Positions 1 through 10,018 are shown, counted from the stretch's first letter. The stretch is DNA of 51,981 nt from Peribacillus huizhouensis (GCF_014138605.1 NZ_JACJHX010000007.1:172638-224618), one strand, 5' to 3'. Notes: a model not told the origin generated them from the sequence alone. Numbers and translations are program-made.

Positions 1-175
1 GTGTGATGATGTTACAGCCTGTTAAACCGGGATAAAGTGAAACTTCCATTAGCGGTGACCTTCCGCTAATGGTTAGTTGAACCAATCGGGGTTTTACAGG
101 CTGTTTATTTTTAACTCGATATTTTAATCTTTAACAAAATATGTGTGATGATGTTACAGCCTGTTAAACCGGATA
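1..175. repeat. Family A hairpin between 30-bp direct repeats, 3' of recN
   Basis: A 30-base sequence at 1-30 recurs exactly at 143-172. Between them is a family A unit: AAAGTGAAACTTCC (34-47), a perfect 8-bp hairpin (48-55 with 63-70), then GGTTAGTTGAACCAATCGGG and a tail reading TTTTACAGGCTG, which is complementary to ACAGCCTG in the direct repeats. The block ends five bases before the recN stop codon, so a recN transcript would enter it. It may serve as the recN terminator, but no clean T-run follows. No gene is seen here. Confidence 0.75.
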
Positions 176-179
176 AGGA

Positions 180-1901
180 CTATACTCCAACAGTTTGTTT
201 AATTTTATCAGATTGTTGCAAAAGTTCCTCAGCATGCTGTTTCGTTAAATCAGTAATCTCGACTCCAGAAATCATTCGACCGATTTCTTTTACCTTGTCT
301 GTATACTGTAATGGAAAAACGGATGTATTCGTCCGACCTGCCTTAATATTTTTTGCTATATATAGGTGGGTATCTGCCATAGCAGCGACCTGTGGTAAGT
401 GAGAAATACAAAGAACTTGTGAACCGATCGCAACTTTGTAAATCTTTTCAGCAATGGATTGAGCCACTCTACCACTGACCCCTGTGTCCACTTCATCAAA
501 TATAATCGATGTAATCCCTTGATGTTTAGAAAAAATACTTTTTAATGCAAGCATGATCCGTGACAATTCTCCGCCTGAAGCTATTTTTGACAATGGCTTC
601 AGCGGTTCTCCCGGATTCGTGCTAATATAAAATTCCATTACATCCAATCCGTTACGTCCGATGGCATTAGAGTCCTCTTCATCAAACGAATACGCCGTTT
701 GATGAAAGCGAGCTTCAAATACCGTTTTTTGCATATGAAGTTCTTTTAATTCTTGTTGTATTTTCTTGGTCAGTTGCTTTGCGTATTTTTCACGTAATTC
801 AGTTACATTTTTAGCTTCTACTAATAAATCAGCTTTTACTGATTTTAATTGTGTCTCGAGTTTAGTGATATGGGTTTCACGATTCAGCAATGTTTCAATT
901 TCCTCTTCAATCGCTGCACCATATACAACAATCTCTTCAATCGTTTTCCCATATTTCCGTTTCAGCTGATTAATTTCATTCAAGCGGCTTTCAATAAATT
1001 CTAGACGTTCTGGGTCATATTCAAGAGCATCAAGCTGGTCTCGAATTGCAGAAATTGCATCTTCTAAAACATAATAACTATTTGAAACTGGCTCAGTTAT
1101 TGTTTTTACCGATTCATCAAGACCTGCTGCTTCTTCGAGGTTGTTCATTGCAACAGATAGCCATTCAAGCCCTCTTTGCTCTCCTGATAATGCTAAATAA
1201 CTTGTTTGTAGAGCTTCATGGATTTTTTCAAAATTATTGATTTTCTTTTTTTCTTCAGACAGCTCTTCGTCTTCATTTAACTTTAAGTTGGCGCGCTGAA
1301 TTTCTTCATATTGAAATTGAATTAGATCTAACCGATGTACCATTTGTTGTTCGTTTTGACTGAATTTTTGGAGTTGTTTCATCGCATGATCATATTCTTT
1401 ATAAAGCTTTTGGTATTCTGCTAGTGCTTTGTCGATTTTTTCTTCACCAAATTGATCAAGTAGCTGCAGATGAAGCCGTTCATCCATCAGTTCTTGATGT
1501 TCATGTTGGCCATGAATATCGATTAGCGTTCTACCTATTTCACGTAACAAAGCAATCGTCACAAGTTTACCGTTTACTCTACAGACACTTTTGCCACTTA
1601 TCGACATATCTCGACGTAGCACAATCATTCCATCGCTTATCTCGATCCCTAATTCCGAGGCTTTTTGATATACTGGATGAAGTTCGTCGTCAATTTGAAA
1701 TAGCCCTTCAATTTCCGCTTTTGTTTCCCCATGTCTAATAAACTCTGCAGATCCCCTACCGCCGACCAAAAGATGAATCGCATCAATAATGATTGATTTA
1801 CCGGCACCCGTTTCTCCTGATAAAACAGTCAAACCCTTTTCTAAGGATACCGAAAGGGCTTCTATGATCGCAAAGTTTCTAATAGAAAGTTCTGTTAACA
1901 A
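180..1901 (-). CDS. recN: DNA repair protein RecN
   Basis: RecN is an SMC-like ATPase that acts early at DNA double-strand breaks. The 573-residue protein has the full family layout. At the N-terminus are Walker A GETGAGKS (about residues 29-36) and the first half of the ATPase head. The middle (about 150-380) is a long charged coiled coil rich in E, K and Q. The C-terminal half has the ABC signature ASGGELSR and Walker B IIFDEVDTG, then a D-loop/H-loop region with ISHLPQVAA. Translation appears to start at TTG (MLTELSIRNFAII), with GAGAGGTGATAAGAG just upstream. The gene follows argR by 24 bp, the usual Bacillus order argR-recN. In this group recN is normally in the SOS regulon; I did not identify a LexA box. 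Identification is very secure. Confidence 0.97.
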   Translation of the reverse strand: MLTELSIRNFAIIEALSVSLEKGLTVLSGETGAGKSIIIDAIHLLVGGRGSAEFIRHGETKAEIEGLFQIDDELHPVYQKASELGIEISDGMIVLRRDMSISGKSVCRVNGKLVTIALLREIGRTLIDIHGQHEHQELMDERLHLQLLDQFGEEKIDKALAEYQKLYKEYDHAMKQLQKFSQNEQQMVHRLDLIQFQYEEIQRANLKLNEDEELSEEKKKINNFEKIHEALQTSYLALSGEQRGLEWLSVAMNNLEEAAGLDESVKTITEPVSNSYYVLEDAISAIRDQLDALEYDPERLEFIESRLNEINQLKRKYGKTIEEIVVYGAAIEEEIETLLNRETHITKLETQLKSVKADLLVEAKNVTELREKYAKQLTKKIQQELKELHMQKTVFEARFHQTAYSFDEEDSNAIGRNGLDVMEFYISTNPGEPLKPLSKIASGGELSRIMLALKSIFSKHQGITSIIFDEVDTGVSGRVAQSIAEKIYKVAIGSQVLCISHLPQVAAMADTHLYIAKNIKAGRTNTSVFPLQYTDKVKEIGRMISGVEITDLTKQHAEELLQQSDKIKQTVGV

Positions 1902-1925
1902 ACTCTTATCACCTCTCTGTCTTCA

Positions 1926-2375
1926 TTAGAGCATATCTAAAAATCGATTAGAAATTTCCTCAGTATCTTCAGGAGTACGGCAAATAATTAAGCACGTATC
2001 ATCACCGCAAATCGTCCCTAGTATTTCTTCCCAATCTAAATGATCAATTAATGCACCAATTGCCTGTGCATTACCTGGCAACGTTTTTAGTACGAGAAAA
2101 TGGCTCGCTGAATCAATCCGAACAAATGCATCTATCAACATCCGTTTTAATTTCTGAAGCGGATTAAAGCGCTGATCTGCAGGTAAACTGTATTTATACC
2201 TACCGTCCATTAGTGGTACTTTCACGAGATGCAATTCTTTAATGTCTCTTGATACCGTCGCTTGAGTAATAGAAAAGCCAGCATTTTTCAATGCATCCAC
2301 TAAATCATCTTGTGTTTCTATCTCATTATTCGTAATAATATCTCGAATCCTTATATGTCGTTGACCTTTGTTCAT
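1926..2375 (-). CDS. argR: Arginine repressor ArgR/AhrC
   Basis: ArgR is a hexameric, arginine-responsive regulator that represses arginine biosynthesis and activates its catabolism. The 149-residue length is normal. Residues 1-70 form the winged helix domain ([14 protein letters not shown], then [17 protein letters not shown], the recognition helix). Residues about 80-149 are the oligomerisation and arginine-binding domain, with [11 protein letters not shown] and the conserved [10 protein letters not shown]. It precedes recN with a 24-bp gap and lies downstream of tlyA, as in B. subtilis. The 690-bp gap upstream holds an AT-rich patch (2425-2445) that could include an ARG box, but the match is not good enough to list. 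Confidence in the family is very high. Confidence 0.97.
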   Translation of the reverse strand: MNKGQRHIRIRDIITNNEIETQDDLVDALKNAGFSITQATVSRDIKELHLVKVPLMDGRYKYSLPADQRFNPLQKLKRMLIDAFVRIDSASHFLVLKTLPGNAQAIGALIDHLDWEEILGTICGDDTCLIICRTPEDTEEISNRFLDML

Positions 2376-2816
2376 CTATTTAAAGCACCTCTAAGTTAGC
2401 GGTCCAATTAACTTGTACCACAAATATTTAATATATAAATAATGTTAGCGGATTTCGCTGAAATTGTACAATTTTTTCTTGTAACTGTCAGCATTTATTT
2501 GAAAGGGGGATGGAAACCCCGATATCAAAGATGTCAAATGATTGATTTAATATCGTCGTTTTATGTATGTTAAATGAAGGTCACTCGTATCCTGCTCGTT
2601 TCTGATACCTTTAATTGTGTGTAGTTTTTAGGTTCTTATTTGATATAGATGCTCTTTCTCACTCGCAAGTCTTGATTCCAGTTTATAAAAGTACAAATTT
2701 AGACGCGCAAACCTTTCATATAGCTCGCTTCCTGAATCTTAGTTACCAGACTCACCCGCTTTTCACATAGTGATTTGCCAACTTCATAAAATAACACCTC
2801 AGAACTTACCCTCCGT

Positions 2817-2855
2817 AAAAAAAGCTCCTTCAACAGTAGTTCTGCATCAGGAGCT
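2817..2855 (-). terminator. Intrinsic terminator downstream of tlyA
   Basis: Read on the minus strand, AGCTCCT (2855-2849) pairs with AGGAGCT (2829-2823) around a 19-base loop and is followed by seven Ts (2823-2817). It lies about 210 bp after the tlyA stop and would end the dxs-tlyA transcript before argR. Confidence 0.6.
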
Positions 2856-2863
2856 CTAAGGTT

Positions 2864-3010
2864 ATGGGGACGGGGCTTCGCGACTCATTAATATAGCCAT
2901 TCTACTTTACGATTTACTTATTATACTTTAGAAAGCACCTAAAATTCAGGCTCCCCACCGCCACCATTGTGATTAGGTAAGTGAAGCGTACTACTTGATA
3001 GATCCTTCAT
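2864..3010 (+). repeat. Family C dispersed repeat, copy 1
   Basis: The sequence begins ATGGGGACGGGGCTTCGCG. It matches the reverse complement of 33848-33976 along most of its length: shared start, the block TAATATAGCCA versus TAATGTAGCCA, and the block ACCATTGTGATTAGGT versus ACCATTGTGAATAGGT. A third, more diverged copy is at 24017-24115. No ORF lies inside. Confidence 0.7.
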
Positions 3011-3068
3011 GGCCATGGGTCATATTTTAACACCATTTGGTTTTGTATCAAGGATACGAGGACACTAC

Positions 3069-3908
3069 TTATTCTTCATTTTTTGTTTGTTTTAATTCTT
3101 GATGAGCATTCTGAACAATTTCTTCAACCGATTGCTTCAAGAAATTCTCACCTTGGTCTTTTGCACCTTGCCACTTTAGATGCAAGAGGAATTCAATATT
3201 TCCTTCGCCGCCTTTAATTGGGGAGAAAGAAGCGTCATAAATATCATAGCCCTCACCTTTTGCGAAGTGGATTATTTTATCTATAACCTCTCTGTGAATT
3301 TTCACATCACGAACAATTCCTTTTTTTCCTACTTGATCCTTGCCTGCCTCAAATTGAGGCTTCACAAGTGCGACAACATCGCTATTAGCCACCAGCAATG
3401 TTTTCAAAACAGGTAATATTAATGTAAGCGAGATAAATGAAACATCAATACTCGCAAAATTAGGCATTTCCCCATCAAGATCAGCAGGTGTGACATAACG
3501 AAAGTTCGTTCTTTCCATTACCTTCACTCGCTCATCCTGTCTTAGCTTCCAGGCAAGCTGATTGTAACCTACATCGAGAGCATAAGACATCCGTGCGCCA
3601 TTTTGCAGAGCACAGTCGGTAAATCCTCCAGTTGAAGCACCGATGTCAAGCAGTACTTTCCCTTCAACCGATAAATCAAACTGTTTCAATGCTTTCTCTA
3701 GCTTTAGCCCACCTCTTGAAACATATGGCATGACCTTCCCTTTAATTGTAAGTACTAAGTCAGTTGAAACCTTTTCGCCCGGCTTCTCTAATCTTTCTTC
3801 GTTTCCATAAACAAGGCCCGCCATTATCATTCGTTTAGCTTTTTCACGCGTTTCTGCCAACCCAGATTCGACGAGTAAAATATCAAGTCTTTCTTTTTTC
3901 GCTTTCAT
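3069..3908 (-). CDS. tlyA: TlyA family rRNA 2'-O-methyltransferase/hemolysin homologue (YqxC)
   Basis: TlyA-type enzymes methylate ribose 2'-OH groups of rRNA; the hemolysin label is historical. The 279-residue protein has an N-terminal S4 RNA-binding domain (about 1-60, ERLDILLVESGLAETREKAK) and a FtsJ-like Rossmann methyltransferase domain. The SAM motif is DIGASTGGFTD (about 88-98). Acidic and lysine residues of the FtsJ catalytic set are visible at VALVKPQFEAG and in the terminal strand with GGEGNIEFLLHL. The start is ATG at 3908, four bases after the dxs stop, so the two genes are translationally close and surely cotranscribed. The gene order dxs-tlyA-argR-recN is the Bacillus order. The exact rRNA target is not deducible here. 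Confidence 0.93.
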   Translation of the reverse strand: MKAKKERLDILLVESGLAETREKAKRMIMAGLVYGNEERLEKPGEKVSTDLVLTIKGKVMPYVSRGGLKLEKALKQFDLSVEGKVLLDIGASTGGFTDCALQNGARMSYALDVGYNQLAWKLRQDERVKVMERTNFRYVTPADLDGEMPNFASIDVSFISLTLILPVLKTLLVANSDVVALVKPQFEAGKDQVGKKGIVRDVKIHREVIDKIIHFAKGEGYDIYDASFSPIKGGEGNIEFLLHLKWQGAKDQGENFLKQSVEEIVQNAHQELKQTKNEE

Positions 3909-3912
3909 TCAT

Positions 3913-5805
3913 TCAAGCCCTTTTTTGCTTTTTCGGTGTAATTCGTTTGATGTTCCGCACCGTGTCCTCTACTGTCATGCCAATTTCTGCAAGTAATTGA
4001 TCGACACTTCCATGTTCAATGAAACGATCAGGTATACCCATTCGGTCAATAATCGCACCATGATAGCCATGCTCGTGCGCAAATTCAATCACCGCACTGC
4101 CAAAACCACCTTGAAGAACAGCTTCTTCAATCGTTAAAATTGGCATTTTCTGCTCAAGTAATTGGTGCATCATATCATTGTCCAGAGGTTTAATAAAGCG
4201 TGCATTCACGACCTTAATGGAATACCCTTGCTTGTCTAAATATTCTGCTGCTTCCATCGCCATTGGAATCGTAGTACCAAAAGTTAAAATACAAGCATCT
4301 CTGCCCTCTTTCAACACATCCCAAGTGCCAATCGGAATTTCTTGTAAGTTATCATCCATTGGAATACCATACCCATTTCCACGTGGAAATCTCATCGCAA
4401 TCGGGCCGTCATCATATTTTAACGCTGTATTAACCATATGTTGGCCTTCATTTTCATCCTTCGGCATCATCAAAACCATGTTCGGGATATGACGCATAAA
4501 GGCGATGTCAAACACACCTTGATGTGTTTCCCCGTCTGCCCCGACTAAACCTGCTCGATCGATACCAAAAAAGACATTCAGGTTTTGGCGGCAAATATCA
4601 TGAACCACTTGATCATAGGCACGCTGTAGAAAAGTAGAATAAATCGCAAGAAACGGTTTCATTTTTTGCGTGGCAAGTCCTGCTGCAAACGTTGCTGCAT
4701 GTTGTTCAGCGATTCCTACATCATACATTCGTTCCGGAAATTCACTTGCAAAACCTTCTAATTTAGAACCTACTGGCATAGCCGGTGTAATCGCTACAAT
4801 TCGTTCATCTGTACGAGCGAGTTTCCTTACCGTTTCGCTGACAAGCGAACTCCATGCAGGAGCCGTTGTTACTGTTTTAACAAAATCGCCCGTTTCAATT
4901 TTATAAGGTCCCGTTCCATGCCAGTTTCCAATTGTATCAGATTCAGCAGGGGAATATCCTTTTCCTTTTTTCGTAATCACGTGTAAAAGGACAGGACCTT
5001 TTGTTTTTTTAGCATAACGAAAGTTCTCAAATAATTCATCGAAGTTATGCCCATCGACCGGTCCTAAGTAAGTAAATCCTAACTCCTCAAAAAATACTCC
5101 AGAAACTAACAAATACTTTAAGCTATCTTTAACACGCTCAGCTGTTGCAGCCACTTTGCCGCCGACTGCTGGAATTTTCTTAAGTAATAATTCGAGTTCA
5201 TCCTTCACCCAATTATATTTTCCAGCCGTACGAAGTCTTCCAAGTACTGAATGCAAGGCCCCAACGTTTGGCGCAATCGACATTTCATTATCGTTTAAGA
5301 TGACAATCATATCTTTCTTTTCATGACCGATATGGTTAAGTGCTTCGAGTGCCATTCCCCCCGTTAAAGCACCATCACCGATAATTGGCAGAACAAAGTT
5401 TTTTTCTTTTTTTAAATCCCGTGCTGCAGCCATTCCCATTGCTCCAGATAGAGAAGTTGAGCTATGGCCTGTTTCCCATACATCATGTTCACTTTCGTTC
5501 ATTTTCGGGAAGCCGCAAAGACCTTTGTATTTTTTTAATGTATCGAACTGGCATGCGCGTCCAGTAAGGATTTTATGAACATAAGACTGATGGCCAACAT
5601 CAAACAAAAATTTATCTTTTGGACTGTTGAACTCCTTATGTAACGCAATAGTCAATTCAACTACTCCAAGGTTCGGGCCTAGGTGCCCACCGGTAATCGA
5701 CAACTTCTCTATTAAAAACTTTCTAATATCCGCACTTAATTCTTTTAAATCTTCATTATTCATTTCTTTTAAAAAAGAAGGGTCTTTTATAGACAGAAGA
5801 TCCAA
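3913..5805 (-). CDS. dxs: 1-deoxy-D-xylulose-5-phosphate synthase
   Basis: Dxs condenses pyruvate and glyceraldehyde 3-phosphate using thiamine diphosphate, the first step of the MEP route to isoprenoids. At 630 residues it is full length. The TPP motif GDGALTGG with downstream N (about 145-175) is present. So are the transketolase pyrimidine-binding part with [13 protein letters not shown] and the C-terminal domain with [14 protein letters not shown]. The protein starts [15 protein letters not shown], which closely resembles the B. subtilis start. The initiation codon is TTG (5805-5803) with only a weak GTGAG ribosome site, so it may be modestly translated. It sits between ispA and tlyA; ispA ends in its own terminator, so dxs-tlyA may have a promoter in 5806-5920. 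Confidence 0.98.
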   Translation of the reverse strand: MDLLSIKDPSFLKEMNNEDLKELSADIRKFLIEKLSITGGHLGPNLGVVELTIALHKEFNSPKDKFLFDVGHQSYVHKILTGRACQFDTLKKYKGLCGFPKMNESEHDVWETGHSSTSLSGAMGMAAARDLKKEKNFVLPIIGDGALTGGMALEALNHIGHEKKDMIVILNDNEMSIAPNVGALHSVLGRLRTAGKYNWVKDELELLLKKIPAVGGKVAATAERVKDSLKYLLVSGVFFEELGFTYLGPVDGHNFDELFENFRYAKKTKGPVLLHVITKKGKGYSPAESDTIGNWHGTGPYKIETGDFVKTVTTAPAWSSLVSETVRKLARTDERIVAITPAMPVGSKLEGFASEFPERMYDVGIAEQHAATFAAGLATQKMKPFLAIYSTFLQRAYDQVVHDICRQNLNVFFGIDRAGLVGADGETHQGVFDIAFMRHIPNMVLMMPKDENEGQHMVNTALKYDDGPIAMRFPRGNGYGIPMDDNLQEIPIGTWDVLKEGRDACILTFGTTIPMAMEAAEYLDKQGYSIKVVNARFIKPLDNDMMHQLLEQKMPILTIEEAVLQGGFGSAVIEFAHEHGYHGAIIDRMGIPDRFIEHGSVDQLLAEIGMTVEDTVRNIKRITPKKQKRA

Positions 5806-5920
5806 ATTGGATCACTCACTTTCTGTTATTTCCAGGCCTTATTAATGACCTATCGATGGAAAATTCTAATTTAATACTATTCTGGATGTCATAATTCAAC
5901 ATTTTTCTGCAAAACACTTC

Positions 5921-5956
5921 AAAAATAGCCGCCGATACCCAATGATTTCGGCGGCT
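5921..5956 (-). terminator. Terminator after the xseA-xseB-ispA operon
   Basis: On the minus strand AGCCGCCGA (5956-5948) pairs perfectly with TCGGCGGCT (5935-5927), followed by AT and five Ts. It is about 95 bp beyond the ispA stop. The stem is GC-rich against an AT-rich background. Confidence 0.8.
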
Positions 5957-6051
5957 TTAGTTTCATCATATTATACCGATTTTCAAAAGGATAAGCTAGT
6001 TAAACAACAAAAGTATAACACATATAGGATGTGTTAACAATTGTTGTCGTT

Positions 6052-6945
6052 TCAAGATTTTCGACGAGCAATCATATCTGTTATTTCATTGAGAAGAGCC
6101 GTATTTAATTGAGTTTTTGCCAACTCTTCGTGAGCCATTTTAATATGTTCTGCTAGCCTTTCTTTAGCTCCTGACAAAGTAAGCAATGAAGGATACGTAC
6201 TCTTATTATTCCCAGTATCACTACCAACAGGTTTACCAATTTCTCCTTCTGTGCCTTCAATATCTAGAATATCATCTCGAATTTGAAAAGCTAATCCGAG
6301 ATGATAGGAAAAGCGTTTAAGTGAAAGAAGCTGTTCGTTGTTAGCACCAGATAAAATGGCTCCCGCAAGGACAGACGCCATTAACAACTTGCCTGTTTTA
6401 TGTTCATGAATATATTGGAGTTCTTCTAATGAAAGCTGCTTGTTTTCGCCATCCATATCAGCTATCTGTCCACCAACCATCCCTTCAGCACCCGCCGCTT
6501 TAGCGATTTCAAGGATTAAGTTGAGCTTCATGTCTGATGTCACGCAAGGATGTTCCGTATTTGCAATAAGTTGAAAGCTATATGTAAGTAATGCATCACC
6601 TGCAAGAATCGCCGTCGCTTCACCATACACCTTATGATTCGTCGGTTTACCGCGACGCAAATCATCGTCATCCATCGCTGGCAAGTCATCATGGACTAAA
6701 GAATAAGTATGGATCATCTCAATCGCAGCCGCAGTAGGGACTCCAGCGTTCAAGTCTTTTGCAAAGGCATCCAATACTGCCAAAACGAGTAAAGGACGAA
6801 TTCTTTTACCGCCTGCTTTCAAGGAATATGCCATTGCTGATTTTAAGTTATCAGGCGCTTTTAATTCTTCTACATATTCAATCACCTTCGATTCGATGAG
6901 TTGTTTGTAGTTTTTTGAAAACGTATGAAATGACATTACACTCAT
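6052..6945 (-). CDS. ispA: Farnesyl diphosphate synthase (polyprenyl synthetase)
   Basis: IspA adds isopentenyl diphosphate to allylic diphosphates to give farnesyl diphosphate, the precursor of undecaprenyl phosphate and quinone tails. The 297-residue protein has both aspartate-rich Mg-binding motifs. The first is DDLPAMDDDDLRRGKP (about 90-105) and the second is QIRDDILDIEG (about 228-238). GKRIRPLL near the N-terminus is the IPP-binding part. The start MSVMSF is preceded by GAGGAGGAATAGTC, an ideal ribosome site, and lies two bases after the xseB stop. Short-chain specificity (C15) is the family norm for this position; a C20 product cannot be excluded by eye. Confidence 0.95.
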   Translation of the reverse strand: MSVMSFHTFSKNYKQLIESKVIEYVEELKAPDNLKSAMAYSLKAGGKRIRPLLVLAVLDAFAKDLNAGVPTAAAIEMIHTYSLVHDDLPAMDDDDLRRGKPTNHKVYGEATAILAGDALLTYSFQLIANTEHPCVTSDMKLNLILEIAKAAGAEGMVGGQIADMDGENKQLSLEELQYIHEHKTGKLLMASVLAGAILSGANNEQLLSLKRFSYHLGLAFQIRDDILDIEGTEGEIGKPVGSDTGNNKSTYPSLLTLSGAKERLAEHIKMAHEELAKTQLNTALLNEITDMIARRKS

Positions 6946-6947
6946 GA

Positions 6948-7178
6948 CTATTCCTCCTCAACCGCGAATTCTTCAAGTTCGCCATCTTCCCTAAGTATTT
7001 GCGTCAATTGTTCTTCAACAGATTTCAATTTTGTATGACAAAGTCTAGATAGGTCCATTCCTTTTTTATAGATGGAGATTGCTTCTTCAAGAGGTACGTC
7101 CCCTTCTTCTAATTTTTCAACAACTTGTTCAAGTTCTTCCATTGCCTGCTCAAAAGTCAATTCTTTTTCTTTACTCAT
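6948..7178 (-). CDS. xseB: Exodeoxyribonuclease VII small subunit
   Basis: XseB forms helical hairpins that bind XseA and complete exonuclease VII, which degrades single-stranded DNA from both ends. The 76-residue protein has the canonical [24 protein letters not shown] stretch near the N-terminus (described in part here: FEQAMEELE and [17 protein letters not shown]). The charged C-terminal tail ends in EEE. The gene overlaps the end of xseA by 8 bp and is followed two bases later by ispA, a tight operon with translational coupling. Length and sequence are typical. Confidence 0.95.
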   Translation of the reverse strand: MSKEKELTFEQAMEELEQVVEKLEEGDVPLEEAISIYKKGMDLSRLCHTKLKSVEEQLTQILREDGELEEFAVEEE

Positions 7179-8526
7179 TCCCTTTTCGCTCCTCTATTTT
7201 TTCTATTTTACAATGCAAAGTTCCGTCGGTTATGCTTACATCTATATAATCTCCGACTTCTACTTGTGATCTGCTTTTAACGAGTGTTTCTTCTTCAGTA
7301 AAAATAAGTCCATAGCCCCGTTCCATAATTTTAAGCGGGCTTAAGGCAGATAAAGTTTGGGTAACTGAGACGAATCTTTGTGTGTGCCCTTTTAAAATTG
7401 TTTGCATACTCCGATTCAACATCTTTTCACTATTAGTTAAACGATCCTTAGCATTCGTTAGCTGTTGGTTTGGATGCTGTTTTATTAATTGAGCTAATGA
7501 ATTTTTTAGCATTTCGTTTTTCTTTTGAAAATATTTAGTACTCTCGCGTTTTAATCGTTCCGTCACTCGGTCCAATTGTTCGGCCTTTTGCTCATACATT
7601 TTTTTAGGATAACGAAAAGCATAAGATTTTGCCAGTCGTGTCAGCTTTGTTTGCTCAACATTAACTTGCTCATGAATCGTCCTTGTCAACCTATTTTTTT
7701 GGTACCATAACCGTTCGTAAATTTCTTGTAGATGCGGCACGGCTAGTTCAGCAGCTCCTGTTGGTGTTGGTGCACGTAAGTCTGCTACGAAATCTGCAAT
7801 CGTGAAATCTGTTTCATGCCCAACAGCCGAGATAATTGGAATATCTGAATCATATATGGATTCTGCAACGATTTCTTCATTAAAAGCCCAAAGTTCTTCA
7901 ATGGAGCCACCACCCCTTCCAACAATAAGCACTTCAACTTCTTTACGTGCATTTGCTTCCGAAATCGCTTTGGCAACTGATTTAGGTGCATTTGTGCCTT
8001 GCACAAGCGCTGGGTAAATCATTATTTTAGCAATTGGATATCTTCTTTTAATTGTGGTCAAAATATCCCTTAATGCAGCTCCTGTGGGTGAAGTTATGAC
8101 ACCAACGGCATGGGGATATTTCGGAAGTGTTTTTTTATGCTGAGCCGAAAATAACCCCGCTGCTTCAAGCTTCTTCTTCAACTGTTCATAAGCTAAATAT
8201 AAATCGCCAACCCCATCAGGCGACATACTCTTGACATACAACTGGTATTGTCCACTTTGCTCGAAGACAGAAATATCCCCTCGCACCAAAATCTTCATCC
8301 CATTTTCAGGAACGAACTTCAAACTCTTATTATGAGCTGAAAACATCACAGCTAAGACTCTTGCTTTCTCATCTTTGATCGTAAAGTACATATGGCCACT
8401 TGAATGCTGCTTAAAATTTGATATTTCTCCTTTTATGTATACATTTTGCAAATGAGGATCCGCATCAAATTTTCGTTTAATATATTTTGTCAACGCTGAA
8501 ACAGTTAAGTATCTTTTTTCTTCCAT
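7171..8526 (-). CDS. xseA: Exodeoxyribonuclease VII large subunit
   Basis: XseA is the catalytic subunit of exonuclease VII. I place the start at 8526 ([19 protein letters not shown]), preceded by AAGGAGAAAATA, giving 451 residues. The reading frame stays open 39 codons further up, but that extension looks non-coding and has no ribosome site. The N-terminal OB fold (about 1-110) includes [20 protein letters not shown]. The catalytic domain contains [14 protein letters not shown], the glycine-rich [16 protein letters not shown] and [17 protein letters not shown]. The C-terminal part is a long coiled coil that wraps XseB. It overlaps xseB by 8 bp and begins an xseA-xseB-ispA operon. Confidence 0.96.
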   Translation of the reverse strand: MEEKRYLTVSALTKYIKRKFDADPHLQNVYIKGEISNFKQHSSGHMYFTIKDEKARVLAVMFSAHNKSLKFVPENGMKILVRGDISVFEQSGQYQLYVKSMSPDGVGDLYLAYEQLKKKLEAAGLFSAQHKKTLPKYPHAVGVITSPTGAALRDILTTIKRRYPIAKIMIYPALVQGTNAPKSVAKAISEANARKEVEVLIVGRGGGSIEELWAFNEEIVAESIYDSDIPIISAVGHETDFTIADFVADLRAPTPTGAAELAVPHLQEIYERLWYQKNRLTRTIHEQVNVEQTKLTRLAKSYAFRYPKKMYEQKAEQLDRVTERLKRESTKYFQKKNEMLKNSLAQLIKQHPNQQLTNAKDRLTNSEKMLNRSMQTILKGHTQRFVSVTQTLSALSPLKIMERGYGLIFTEEETLVKSRSQVEVGDYIDVSITDGTLHCKIEKIEERKGNE

Positions 8527-8629
8527 TATTTTCTCCTTACCTAAAAAGTACAGCGCTATAAATGGTTTTCGATCTTTTATTTTTAGCGCTATCCACAGAA
8601 TTGATGACCTGATACTTTCATTATAAAAC

Positions 8630-8669
8630 AAAAAAGCTATCACTTGCCATTATAGAACAAGTGATAGCT
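8630..8669 (-). terminator. Strong terminator between folD and xseA
   Basis: On the minus strand AGCTATCACTTG (8669-8658) pairs perfectly over 12 bp with CAAGTGATAGCT (8646-8635), then TTTTT and a further T-rich stretch. It lies beyond the family A repeats that follow folD. It therefore ends any transcript from folD and isolates xseA, whose promoter must lie in 8527-8630. Confidence 0.85.
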
Positions 8670-8676
8670 TTTTCAT

Positions 8677-9020
8677 AAAGTGAAACTTGCATTAGCGACG
8701 TTCTTTCGCTGATGGTTAGTGGAACCAATCGGGCATTTACGGGCAGTCCGTCCACTACAAGATCTTCACTTTTCCTTACACTAAAGCCTAGTATAAGAAA
8801 TTTTACTGTCCTTTAATGCGGGATAAAGTGAAATTTCCATTAGCGCCGCTCTGTGCGCTAATGGTTAGTCCCGTTCTACTGTCGCTAATATCTCCACTAT
8901 CGTTCCGATAAAGCGACACTACGAACCCGATTGGTTCAACTAAACCTCCGCTTACGCGTTGGTAAGTTTCACTGTATCTCACCAATCGTGTTTTTTTACA
9001 GACTGTTAATCCTTGATAAG
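8677..9020. repeat. Family A modular hairpin array 3' of folD
   Basis: Two family A hairpin units are present. One has AAAGTGAAACTT at 8677 and a 9-bp stem with one G-T pair (8690-8698 with 8706-8714). The other starts near 8825 with a perfect 10-bp stem (8837-8846 with 8855-8864). Between them is a module beginning AATCGGGCATTTACGGGCAG. At 8924-8990 an inverted block (CCGATTGGTTCAACTAAACC and TAAGTTTCACTG) is the reverse complement of the unit ends, so the array folds back on itself. It ends about 20 bp before the folD stop. Together with the terminator this accounts for the 8527-9041 gap. Confidence 0.8.
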
Positions 9021-9041
9021 TTTTTTTAGGGTAATAGCTAT

Positions 9042-9905
9042 TTATGCATCTTGTAGGGCAATCGATTTCTTGGCTGATTTAACGGTATTTTCCAGGAGCA
9101 TGGCAATCGTCATTGGACCAACGCCTTTTGGAACCGGTGTAATATATGAGGCAACTTCTTTTACTTCGTTAAAAGAAACATCGCCGCATAGCTTGCCTTC
9201 TTCATTTCGATTCATACCAACGTCAATGACAACTGCACCTTCCTTAACATGAGCAGCGGTGATTATATCTTTCTTGCCGACAGCGACAACCAGTATATCA
9301 GCTTGCTTTGTATGATAAGCAAGATCTTTCGTTTTAGAATGGCAATACGTAACAGTGGCACTTTTATTCAGAAACAATTGTCCTGAAGGCTTTCCGACAA
9401 TATTACTTCTTCCAACAACAACAACATGGTTGCCAGCAATTTCACAGCCGATATGCTCAAGCATTACCATAATTCCATATGGAGTGCACGGTAAGAACGC
9501 ATCCTGACCAGTCATCATTCTTCCAATATTAATTGGATGGAACCCATCGACATCCTTTTCGGGAGAAATAGCTTCAATAATAGCTTTTTCTTGGATATGA
9601 GCTGGAAGTGGGAGTTGTACCAAAATACCATGAATCGCATCATCTTGATTTAATTCATCAATTTTTGTAAGTAGTTCTTGTTGTGACAACGATGCTGGAT
9701 AATCGAATAAAACAGAATAAATACCAATTTCTGCACAAGCTTTTTGCTTATTGGCTACATAAGTTTTCGAGGCTTGATCATCGCCAACAAGAATAACAGC
9801 AAGACCTGGCACTGTGCCATTACTTTCTAGCTTGCTTACTTCCTCACGAAGCGTATTTCTTACAGATTGAGCAATTTCTTTTCCATCAATAATTTTCCCT
9901 GACAC
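9042..9905 (-). CDS. folD: Methylenetetrahydrofolate dehydrogenase/cyclohydrolase FolD
   Basis: FolD interconverts 5,10-methylene-, methenyl- and 10-formyl-tetrahydrofolate using NADP. The protein has the catalytic lysine region SKTYVANKQKACAEIGI (Y and K of the YxxxK motif), the folate-site QLPLPAHI, DVDGFHPINIG and the NADP-binding VVVGRSNIVGKP (about 160-171). PVPKGVGPMTIAMLLENT is conserved near the end. Two ATG codons come first (9914, 9911), but they abut the GGAGG ribosome site. The GTG at 9905 is nine bases away and gives MSGKIIDGKEIAQ, close to the usual FolD start, so I choose it (287 residues). It lies between nusB and xseA as in B. subtilis. Confidence 0.94.
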   Translation of the reverse strand: MSGKIIDGKEIAQSVRNTLREEVSKLESNGTVPGLAVILVGDDQASKTYVANKQKACAEIGIYSVLFDYPASLSQQELLTKIDELNQDDAIHGILVQLPLPAHIQEKAIIEAISPEKDVDGFHPINIGRMMTGQDAFLPCTPYGIMVMLEHIGCEIAGNHVVVVGRSNIVGKPSGQLFLNKSATVTYCHSKTKDLAYHTKQADILVVAVGKKDIITAAHVKEGAVVIDVGMNRNEEGKLCGDVSFNEVKEVASYITPVPKGVGPMTIAMLLENTVKSAKKSIALQDA

Positions 9906-10018
9906 ATTCATCATCCTCCAAAGTTAGCTTAAGAAATCGATTGCCTTAAGGTGAGAATGATTTAAACCGCTTGACCCAAAATAAATATTCTTTTCTTAGC
10001 ACTTATGCTATGCACTAT

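Larger units (their letters stand above)
2376..3068. other. 693-bp intergenic region between tlyA and argR
   Basis: No coding sequence is supported here. In B. subtilis these genes are, as I recall, much closer. The stretch holds a minus-strand terminator (2817-2855), a family C repeat (2864-3010) and about 430 bp next to argR that I cannot explain. The argR promoter should lie between 2376 and about 2480, which is very AT-rich. Confidence 0.6.

Noticed and set aside
2425..2445. ARG box before argR
   Set aside because: The AT-rich match to the ArgR site is too poor to separate from background.
8803..8985. Short minus-strand frame in the folD array
   Set aside because: It is translation of family A repeat modules and contains inverted repeat sequence; no coding signal.
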